A stretch of DNA of 12,976 bases from CAYYMD01 sp964480425 (GTDB taxonomy: Bacteria; Planctomycetota; Phycisphaerae; SM23-33): the NCBI GenBank assembly GCA_964480425.1, contig CAYZPY010000066.1:1-12976 (forward strand), in the 5' to 3' direction. The position numbers were made by a program, and so were the translations under genes. Below are positions 1-5,617 of the stretch, piece after piece. How positions within the stretch are numbered: position 1 is the first letter of the stretch; each line of letters opens with the position of its first letter. The notes beneath the pieces are model-generated. The model saw only the letters and a program-made list of their open reading frames with translations, did not search any database and was not told where the DNA came from.

Positions 1-161
1 TGGCAGGCGGCCTGCTTTATAAATTCCGGTGTGTCGAAATCCGGCTCGCCCGCCCCGAAACTCACCACGTCCCGACCCTCGTCCAGCATCCGCCTGGCGC
101 GAGAGGTGACCGCTATAGTGGCGCTGGGGCTGACGTTTTGAATACGCTCGGAAAGCATCAT
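1..161 (-). CDS. Aspartate aminotransferase-type PLP enzyme, N-terminal fragment
   Basis: Only the first 53 or so codons are in the window; the gene continues past the left edge. The translation begins MMLSERIQNVSPSATIAV and continues through a GAGEPDFDTP motif. This is the characteristic N-terminus of class I aminotransferases of the bacterial Iγ aspartate aminotransferase group, which transfer the amino group of aspartate to 2-oxoglutarate using pyridoxal phosphate in the cytosol. The PLP lysine and substrate arginine lie outside the window, so substrate specificity cannot be judged; a prephenate or other aromatic aminotransferase is also possible. Two ATG codons are adjacent (161 and 158) and neither has a clear SD. 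The family usually starts MLS, which slightly favours 158. It lies 40 nt downstream of the coiled-coil gene on the same strand and may be co-transcribed with it. Confidence 0.85.
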   Translation of the reverse strand, partial: MMLSERIQNVSPSATIAVTSRARRMLDEGRDVVSFGAGEPDFDTPEFIKQAAC

Positions 162-201
162 TGGACCGACTATCAGTCCGATTTAACGGCGATTAACTCT
201 C

Positions 202-1569
202 CTATTCGGGAATGTAACCGACAAGGGACAGGAACCTGCTGGTGTTCAACACCGGTATGGACATCTTCTGCGCCTGGCTCAGGACATCCTGGTAATGCTT
301 CCAGACGTTCTGCTGCTTGTGGTATGCATCCCACACCTGGGCGGGCGCGCTTTCGTCGGGCTGGGGCGGACGCGTGGGTTCGGCGCCCATGACCAGGAAG
401 TCGGTCTCCACGCCTATCTCGTCCATGATCTTGCCGCCGAAGCGCTTTATAAGCGCCTTGACTTCTTCGGCGCCCGCCTCGCTCGCTCGGCCCTTACCCG
501 AAAGGTCAAACATGCCCTCGACGACGAAATGATAAGTTCGCGTGGAGCTGAACGCCACGTTGCCGATCACGTCACCGGTAATTACGGGATCGTCCTTCTG
601 CCGCTCGAGAATCCTGCATTCGCTGGTGCGCTCGTGAACGCTTTTGACGACGATCTTCGCCTTACCCTTGCCGTCGGGGGGTATGGGTCCGGCCGGATAA
701 ACCGAGAACGGAAGACCCGCCTTGATGCGATCTTTGTGGCCCTTGTTGATATAGCAGATGTCCGCTTCCTGAACCACCCTGACTATCTCGCCGTCGGGCT
801 GGTTCTCCAGACCCGGACTCGGTCCCAGTTCCTTCTTAATCTTCAGGGACAGACTGTAATGCTTGTTCTGCCACTCCTGAACCGACTCCTGGAGATTACG
901 AATCTGAGCGTTCTTCGACTCAATCACGTTGTTGAGTTCCGTGCGCTGCTGCTGCCATTCCTGCTTGGCCTGCTCGAGCTTCGTGTCAAGCAGCGTCTGG
1001 TATTTTTTAAAGCTCTCGGTCAACTCGGTGATTTTCCGGTCCTTTTCGCTCAGGGCTGCTTCGAGTTTGTTGACCAGTTCGTTGTTGCTTTTCCGGAGAC
1101 TCTCCAGTTGCGAACGCACGGTCGCCAGGTGCCCTTCCTGCTGTTGGAGCTCCTGCTTCTTGGCTTCCAGTTGTCGGCGCAGCAGCTTGATCTCTTCGAC
1201 CAGTCCGCGCCTGGTCTCCATCTGCGGATACACCTGTTCTTCCACCAGCGAGACAGCCTCGTCGGGCTGGGCGGGAACGTTGAGAATTATTTTCGTCAAC
1301 TCGTCGATGTCGTGGTCCATCTGCCCCACCACCGTAAGCGCCTCGGCGCCGCCCTGATTGTACTTCCTGATCATTCCGCTGATTTGCGGATTCTGGCGCT
1401 CGCGCGGACTGGCAAGCGCGTTGAGGGTATCCTCAACGGCGGCAAGGCGTTGCTCGACCTCGTCGGCCCGCATAAGCTGAAGAATCATAATAGTAGAGGC
1501 CACTAAAAACAGGAATACAAAGATTATCAATGCGTAAGGGGGGCCTTTTCGCTGTATTACTCGCGCCAT
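202..1569 (-). CDS. Membrane-anchored coiled-coil protein with C-terminal BRCT-like domain
   Basis: 455 aa from the chosen ATG. Residues 1-12 are short and basic, followed by one hydrophobic segment at about 13-33, an N-terminal membrane anchor. Residues about 35-245 are rich in Glu, Gln, Lys and Leu heptads and should form a long coiled coil. A small beta-rich stretch follows at about 262-340 (INKGHKDRIKAGLPFSVY, later GDVIGNV), resembling beta-barrel modules of the FlgT C-terminal type. The last ~110 residues look like a BRCT domain: FVVEGMFDLSG, then VKALIKRFGGK (GG at 378-379), TDFLVMG at 389-395, and AQKMSIPVLNTSRFLSLV near the end. A charged, Pro-rich insert lies at about 397-430. The ATG at 1569 is preferred to the GTG at 1578 because GAGGAG sits 8 nt before it, directly over the GTG. 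Function is unknown. A scaffold or envelope-tethered binding role is inference. Confidence 0.8.
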   Translation of the reverse strand: MARVIQRKGPPYALIIFVFLFLVASTIMILQLMRADEVEQRLAAVEDTLNALASPRERQNPQISGMIRKYNQGGAEALTVVGQMDHDIDELTKIILNVPAQPDEAVSLVEEQVYPQMETRRGLVEEIKLLRRQLEAKKQELQQQEGHLATVRSQLESLRKSNNELVNKLEAALSEKDRKITELTESFKKYQTLLDTKLEQAKQEWQQQRTELNNVIESKNAQIRNLQESVQEWQNKHYSLSLKIKKELGPSPGLENQPDGEIVRVVQEADICYINKGHKDRIKAGLPFSVYPAGPIPPDGKGKAKIVVKSVHERTSECRILERQKDDPVITGDVIGNVAFSSTRTYHFVVEGMFDLSGKGRASEAGAEEVKALIKRFGGKIMDEIGVETDFLVMGAEPTRPPQPDESAPAQVWDAYHKQQNVWKHYQDVLSQAQKMSIPVLNTSRFLSLVGYIPE

Positions 1570-1577
1570 TTCCTGCA

Positions 1578-1583
1578 CTCCTC
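1578..1583 (-). promoter_or_regulatory. Ribosome binding site deciding the start of the coiled-coil gene
   Basis: GAGGAG on the minus strand, with 8 nt to the ATG at 1569. It overlaps the alternative in-frame GTG at 1578, which argues against that longer start. Confidence 0.7.
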
Positions 1584-1603
1584 AATAAATCGCACGCTAA
1601 CCC

Positions 1604-1651
1604 GTGCGGGCAAACCATATACGTCCATTATAACAGGCAGTATGCCCGCAC
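1604..1651. repeat. Perfect 9-bp inverted repeat around the promoter
   Basis: GTGCGGGCA (1604-1612) and TGCCCGCAC (1643-1651) are exact reverse complements separated by 30 nt. The interval contains the extended -10, and the outer arm overlaps the spacer of the first promoter. The position fits an operator or a looped repressor site. It has no T-run, so it is not a typical terminator for gatB. Confidence 0.5.
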
Positions 1652-1667
1652 CCGGCGCGCCCGTCAA
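1627..1667 (-). promoter_or_regulatory. Two overlapping promoter candidates for the coiled-coil gene
   Basis: On the minus strand, TTGACG (1667-1662) is followed after 17 nt by CATACT (1644-1639), a plausible -35/-10 pair. A few bases downstream lies TGTTATAAT (1635-1627), a perfect extended -10 (TGn plus TATAAT) that needs no good -35. Predicted starts are near 1632 and 1620, giving a leader of roughly 50-60 nt. This suggests the gene is transcribed independently of gatB as well as possibly by read-through. It is a pattern match only, with no transcript data. Confidence 0.5.
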
Positions 1668-1692
1668 TATATTTTTGCCGACCGGGCGGTTG

Positions 1693-3168
1693 CTACTTGA
1701 GTTTATCCTGCAGCACGCGTCGGACCTCCTGCGGCTGGGCCGCTCCGCCCGAGTGCTGCATGACCTGTCCCATCAGAAATCCGAACGCCTTCTTCTGCTT
1801 CTTGCCGCCGGATTTCACCTGCTCGACCGCCTGGGGATTGTCGGCGATGGCCTGGTCAACCCACGCCTCTATCTGCGAACCGTCGCGTATCGCCAGCAGA
1901 CCCTCGCTTCGGGCGATGTCGCGCGGCGACCCGCCGCTGCGGACCATCATGTCGAATATTTTCGCCGCCGCCGTGGCGTTCACCTCGCCTTGGGACTGCA
2001 TGCCGGCCAACCGCTCCAGATGCTCCGCCGTTACACCGATTCCGGCGATAGTGCAGCCGCGCTCGTTGGCGATGGCGGCCCCGGGCCCGAGAAGCAGGTT
2101 AACGCATTTTTTCGCCTCGGCACCCGCCGAGACAGCGCCGTCAAGGATGTCGCCCGTGGCGGCGTCCTGTGTGAGCGCGTCCGACTCGGCAAACGACAGG
2201 CCGTAATCACGTACGTACCGCTCCCGCCGGTCCAGCGGAAGTTCGCCGATTTCCGCCGCGATCTCCCCCACGATCCGTCCGCCGCAGGTCACCGGCGCCA
2301 AGTCCGGCTCGGGGAAATAGCGGTAATCGTGGGCCTCTTCCTTCCCGCGCTGAAAAACCGTCTTGCCCAGCGAATCGTCGTATCCGCGGTTCTGCTTGCC
2401 CAGTTTTTCCAGTGTGAAACCGTCCGGGTCGCTTTGCCACCGGGCGTACTGGCGCTTTATCTCGAAATCCACCGTCCGCTCCAGCGCGCGAAAACTGTTG
2501 AGGTTCTTGACCTCCACGATGGGGGTCTTGTAAGTCCGCCCGCCTCGCTCGATAACCAGGTTGATGTTCGGCTCGAAGCGCATCTGGCCCATCTGCATGT
2601 TCGCCTGCGATACGCCCAGCCAGCGCACCAGGCGGTGCATCGCCCGAGCGTAGGACATGACCTCGGCGGTGGAGTTCATGTCCGGCTGGGATACTATTTC
2701 CAGAAGCGGCACGCCCGCACGGTTCAGGTCCACGCCCGTGCCGCCGGGAAGGTCGTGCACGTTCTTTCCGGCGTCTTCCTCAAGGTGGGCGCGCAGCACG
2801 CGGATTTTCTTGGTCGACCCGTCGTCCAGCGGCACTTCGAGGTAGCCGTCGGCGCTGAGCGGAAGGTCGTACTGGCTTATCTGGTAGTTCTTGGGCAGGT
2901 CGGGATAATAATAGTTCTTGCGGTCCCACTTGGTGAATTCGGCGATGGTGCACTTCAGCGCCACGCCGACCTTTATGGCGTACTCCACCGCCCGGCGGTT
3001 CATCACCGGAAGAACGCCCGGCATGCCGATGCAAACAGGGCACACGTTGGTGTTCGGCTCGTCGCCGAAACTGTTCCGGCAGCGGCAGAACATCTTGGTC
3101 GCCGTCGCCAGTTCCACGTGTATCTCAAGCCCGATTACGGGCGTCACTTTGTCGTTATTCTCCGGCAT
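1693..3168 (-). CDS. gatB: Asp-tRNA(Asn)/Glu-tRNA(Gln) amidotransferase subunit B
   Basis: 491 aa, full length for GatB. With GatA and GatC it forms the cytosolic GatCAB complex. GatB binds the mischarged tRNA and phosphorylates its Glu or Asp side chain with ATP before GatA-derived ammonia attacks it. The N-terminus reads TPVIGLEIHVEL, the family signature. A zinc-type cysteine set follows at C28, C30, C43 and C46. KWDRKNYYYPDLPKNYQISQ at about 80-100 is the highly conserved cradle motif. The C-terminal ~150 residues form the helical and YqeY-like tail that contacts the tRNA, ending VLQDKLK as in homologues. The ATG at 3168 gives the expected N-terminus but has only a weak A-rich SD (AAGCAAAAG). 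It lies downstream of gatA, separated by 150 nt containing a hairpin repeat, an unusual gap in this operon. Confidence 0.97.
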   Translation of the reverse strand: MPENNDKVTPVIGLEIHVELATATKMFCRCRNSFGDEPNTNVCPVCIGMPGVLPVMNRRAVEYAIKVGVALKCTIAEFTKWDRKNYYYPDLPKNYQISQYDLPLSADGYLEVPLDDGSTKKIRVLRAHLEEDAGKNVHDLPGGTGVDLNRAGVPLLEIVSQPDMNSTAEVMSYARAMHRLVRWLGVSQANMQMGQMRFEPNINLVIERGGRTYKTPIVEVKNLNSFRALERTVDFEIKRQYARWQSDPDGFTLEKLGKQNRGYDDSLGKTVFQRGKEEAHDYRYFPEPDLAPVTCGGRIVGEIAAEIGELPLDRRERYVRDYGLSFAESDALTQDAATGDILDGAVSAGAEAKKCVNLLLGPGAAIANERGCTIAGIGVTAEHLERLAGMQSQGEVNATAAAKIFDMMVRSGGSPRDIARSEGLLAIRDGSQIEAWVDQAIADNPQAVEQVKSGGKKQKKAFGFLMGQVMQHSGGAAQPQEVRRVLQDKLK

Positions 3169-3199
3169 ATCTTTTGCTTAATTCTCTCTGTGAATATTC

Positions 3200-3311
3200 T
3201 TCAGGTCCGCTTTCGCCCCTTCGGGGCTAAATTTTTATCTGCGCTCCTGTCCGGGGGCTTGCGCCCCCGGCTATGCTCTCCCCGCCCCGTTGGGGCGATT
3301 AGAACTAATCA
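3200..3311 (-). repeat. Composite GC-hairpin repeat, copy A (between gatA and gatB)
   Basis: The gatA-gatB spacer is almost filled by four inverted repeats. In plus coordinates these are GCCCC/GGGGC at 3215-3227, an 8-bp stem CCGGGGGC/GCCCCCGG at 3251-3270 with a four-base loop, CGCCCC/GGGGCG at 3283-3297, and an AT-rich GATTAG/CTAATC at 3297-3310. Read on the minus strand, the 8-bp stem carries a GCAA (GNRA-type) loop. Positions 3208-3276 match 8609-8677 in reverse complement at 61 of 69 bases without gaps, and flanking hairpins also correspond. It therefore looks like a dispersed element. No ORF of note lies inside it. Confidence 0.8.
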
Positions 3312-3318
3312 GGATAAT

Positions 3319-4824
3319 TCACCTAATCAAAGGCGGTTTTGATTCTATTGGTCCGCGGGCGCGTTCGAACATGGCCGCGGCGCGTAGTAGTTCCTCCTCG
3401 CCGAAGACCGGACCGAGCAGTTGCACGCCGATGGGCAGACCGTCGGTGGACAGACCCGCCGGGACGGAAATTCCCGGAAGCCCGGCAAGGTTGGCCGATA
3501 TGGTGTACACGTCGGCCAGATACATCGTCAGCGGGTCGCCGGACTTCTCGCCTATCTTAAATGCCGCCGTCGGCGCCACCGGCGCCAGTATCACGTCGCA
3601 ATCGGCGAATGCGGCGTCGAAGTCGTTTTTAATCAGCCGTCGTACCTTCAGCGCCTTGTTGTAGTAGGCGTCGTAGTAGCCGGCCGAGAGCGTGTACGCA
3701 CCGAGCATGACGCGTCGCTTGACTTCGTCGCCGAAGCCCTCTGCCCGCGTTTTGGAATACAACTCCACGATGTCGCCAACCTTCTGCTTCGTGCGGTGGC
3801 CGTAGTGCACGCCGTCGTACCGCGCCAGGTTGCTGGACGCCTCTGCCATGGCGACTATGTAGTAGCACGCCACTGCGTAAGACGACATGGAGCCCGAATC
3901 GTCGTTGTCGATCCTGCTGTGCGGAAGCGATACGCGGACCACCTCGGCTCCGGCGGATTCGAACGCCTCGCCCGCCGAGCGCACCGTCCTGGCGACCTGG
4001 TCATCCGGAATGCTGAAGATGAATTCATCCGCCATACCCACGCGGAGATTCTCGATGGGCCTGTTCAGTTGCGCGGCGTAATCCGGCACGTCCCGGGGCA
4101 CGGAGGTGGAGTCCCGCCGGTCGCCCCCGGCGATGACGCGCGTAATCAGCGCGCAGTCGGCCACGTCGCGCGTGATCGGGCCTATCTGGTCGAGCGACGA
4201 GCCGTAGGCGACAAGACCGTACCTGCTGACGCGCCCGTACGTGGGCTTGAAGCCCACCACCCCGCAGAACGCAGCCGGCTGGCGTATCGAGCCGCCCGTA
4301 TCGCTGCCCAGCGCCGCGGCGCAAAGCCGGGCCGACACCGCCGCCGCAGAACCGCCCGAAGAGCCGCCCGGAACGCGAGAAACATCCCACGGATTGTGCG
4401 TGGGCCCAAATCCGCTGTTCTCCGTCGAGGAGCCCATGGCGAACTCGTCCATGTTCGCCTTGCCCAGCACCACCGCGCCGGCGTCGAGGAGTTTGTCGAC
4501 CACGGCGGCGTTGTAAGGCGCGCGGAAATTCTCAAGTATCTTCGAGGAGCACGTCGTGCGACCGAAGGTGGTGCAAAGGTTGTCCTTCAGCGCCATGGGC
4601 ACCCCGGCAAGGGCGCCCGGCGCCTCGCCGGCGTCGCGCCGGGAGTCGATGTCAGCGGCGCGCCGCATTGCCTCCTCGGCCAGGACCTCGTTATAGGCGC
4701 GAACCTGCCGGTCGTTCTTTTCGATGGCGTCGAGATACGCGCGCGTCGCCTCGACGGCAGCAAGTTCGCCGGACTTCACCGCTTCGGCCAGTTCTCGCGC
4801 CGACATGTCCAATATTTCACTCAC
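3319..4824 (-). CDS. gatA: Asp-tRNA(Asn)/Glu-tRNA(Gln) amidotransferase subunit A
   Basis: 501 aa, typical for GatA. It is an amidase-signature enzyme that hydrolyses glutamine (or asparagine) and channels ammonia to GatB. The Ser-cisSer-Lys triad is visible: Lys80 in GVPMALKD, cis-Ser155 in VPGGSSGGSA and nucleophile Ser179 in DTGGSIRQP. The glycine/serine-rich signature runs from about 150 to 200 through GFKPTYGRVSRYG. The C-terminal PGISVPAG and LPIGVQLLGP motifs are also present. The start is a GTG at 4824, supported by AAAGGA 7 nt upstream; the next ATG is 6 codons in and would trim the conserved N-terminus. The gene follows gatC after 57 nt on the same strand. No key residue is missing. 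Confidence 0.97.
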   Translation of the reverse strand: MSEILDMSARELAEAVKSGELAAVEATRAYLDAIEKNDRQVRAYNEVLAEEAMRRAADIDSRRDAGEAPGALAGVPMALKDNLCTTFGRTTCSSKILENFRAPYNAAVVDKLLDAGAVVLGKANMDEFAMGSSTENSGFGPTHNPWDVSRVPGGSSGGSAAAVSARLCAAALGSDTGGSIRQPAAFCGVVGFKPTYGRVSRYGLVAYGSSLDQIGPITRDVADCALITRVIAGGDRRDSTSVPRDVPDYAAQLNRPIENLRVGMADEFIFSIPDDQVARTVRSAGEAFESAGAEVVRVSLPHSRIDNDDSGSMSSYAVACYYIVAMAEASSNLARYDGVHYGHRTKQKVGDIVELYSKTRAEGFGDEVKRRVMLGAYTLSAGYYDAYYNKALKVRRLIKNDFDAAFADCDVILAPVAPTAAFKIGEKSGDPLTMYLADVYTISANLAGLPGISVPAGLSTDGLPIGVQLLGPVFGEEELLRAAAMFERARGPIESKPPLIR

Positions 4825-4831
4825 GCACCTA

Positions 4832-4837
4832 TCCTTT
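4832..4837 (-). promoter_or_regulatory. Ribosome binding site for the GTG start of gatA
   Basis: AAAGGA on the minus strand, 7 nt before the GTG at 4824. It supports this non-ATG start. Confidence 0.65.
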
Positions 4838-4881
4838 GGGAAATTTCAATTTTCCGACGCCGACTTTACCACCGGTAGAGT

Positions 4882-5184
4882 TCATGACTGCTCGCCCAGC
4901 ACCCTGGGCGCCTTGAAGAACTTACCGTCGGTGTCGGGCGCGTTGTCCAGGGCGCGGTCCCTGGGCAGCGACTCGACCGGCTCGTCGTCGGCCAGAACGT
5001 CCTGCAACTCGACCGCGTGCGGCATGGGCGCCACGCCCTCGGTGTCCAGCTCCCGGAGCTTGTCGAAGTAACTGATGATGTCCGCCAACTGGGCGCAGAA
5101 CGTATCCACCTCCGGTCCGGACAGTTCAATCCGACTGAGGTGTCCTATGTGTCTGACCAGTTGCGGGTCGATTTTCTCGGCCAT
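4882..5184 (-). CDS. gatC: Asp-tRNA(Asn)/Glu-tRNA(Gln) amidotransferase subunit C
   Basis: 100 aa, the usual size. GatC is the small helical subunit that wraps around GatA and stabilises the GatA-GatB assembly. The N-terminus MAEKIDPQLVRHIGHLSRIELS matches the family pattern of a helix containing VxHIAxLARLxL. A second helix (FCAQLADIISYFDKLRELDT) and the VAPMPHAVELQDVLADDEP segment with the conserved downstream R-D-ALxNAP stretch follow, and the protein ends GKFFKAPRVLGEQS. The frame is open for 114 more codons upstream, but that extension has no family counterpart and would cover the promoter. It is the first gene of a leftward gatC-gatA-gatB set. Only a weak SD-like AGGCG lies before the ATG. 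Confidence 0.95.
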   Translation of the reverse strand: MAEKIDPQLVRHIGHLSRIELSGPEVDTFCAQLADIISYFDKLRELDTEGVAPMPHAVELQDVLADDEPVESLPRDRALDNAPDTDGKFFKAPRVLGEQS

Positions 5185-5233
5185 GGTTTCGCCTACGCCC
5201 GCGCGCGGCGGCGCCCGCGCGACAGGCCCCTTA

Positions 5234-5262
5234 ATAATTGAATATATCCGACTCGCTGTCAA
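5234..5262 (-). promoter_or_regulatory. Candidate promoter of gatCAB
   Basis: A consensus -35 TTGACA (5262-5257), a 17-nt spacer and AATTAT (5239-5234, 4 of 6 consensus bases) on the minus strand. The predicted start is near 5227, giving a leader of about 43 nt before gatC. It is the only well-formed match in this divergent spacer on that strand. Confidence 0.5.
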
Positions 5263-5292
5263 TGCGCGGGACAAATTACCTTCCCGTCCGGA

Positions 5293-5321
5293 TTGACGCG
5301 CAGCGCCCGACATGTTACTGT
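5293..5321 (+). promoter_or_regulatory. Candidate promoter of infA
   Basis: TTGACG (5293-5298), 17-nt spacer, then TACTGT (5316-5321), a weak -10 keeping only the T, A and final T. The predicted start is near 5328, giving a leader of about 62 nt. A perfect inverted repeat GCGTTAG/CTAACGC (5330-5336 and 5345-5351) would fold at the very start of this leader. Low confidence. Confidence 0.3.
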
Positions 5322-5389
5322 TGTGACGCGCGTTAGAACTTACGCTAACGCTGAGAGGGAATTTTCGCCGATTTAACCTGCGCGATATT

Positions 5390-5617
5390 ATGGCCAAAGG
5401 CGACGCAATAGAAGTTGACGCCACCGTAACGGCGGCGCTGCCGAATGCGATGTTCCGGCTGGAGATCGAACTGGGCGGACAGACCCACAAGATCACCGGG
5501 CACATCTCGGGCAAGATGCGCCGCAACTACATCCGCATCACGCCGGGCGACAAGGTCCTGGTGCAACTGTCGCCCTACGACCTGACAAAGGGCAGAATCG
5601 TTTACCGCTACCGCTAA
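5390..5617 (+). CDS. infA: Translation initiation factor IF-1
   Basis: 75 aa, a single S1/OB-fold domain covering the whole protein. IF-1 binds the ribosomal A site on the 30S subunit and works with IF-2 and IF-3 during initiation. The start MAKGDAIEVDATVTAALPNAMF is the family N-terminus. HISGKMRRNYIRITPGDKVLVQLSPYDLTKGRIVYRYR matches the conserved rRNA-binding second half almost position by position. No SD lies at normal distance from the ATG; the nearest purine run (GAGAGGGA) is about 30 nt upstream. It stands alone rather than in a ribosomal-protein operon. Its TAA overlaps the stop codon of the convergent sulfatase gene, so no separate terminator fits between them. Confidence 0.96.
   Translation: MAKGDAIEVDATVTAALPNAMFRLEIELGGQTHKITGHISGKMRRNYIRITPGDKVLVQLSPYDLTKGRIVYRYR

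Noticed and set aside
1642..3342. 566-codon plus-strand ORF
   Set aside because: It lies opposite gatB in GC-rich DNA. The translation is His/Arg/Val-rich with no recognisable motif, while the minus strand encodes a full GatB.
3421..4878. 485-codon plus-strand ORF
   Set aside because: Shadow of gatA; low-complexity Arg/His composition, and all catalytic motifs are on the other strand.
4882..5526. Long N-terminal extension of gatC
   Set aside because: The extra 114 codons have no GatC counterpart, would overlap the infA start on the other strand and would include the gatCAB promoter.
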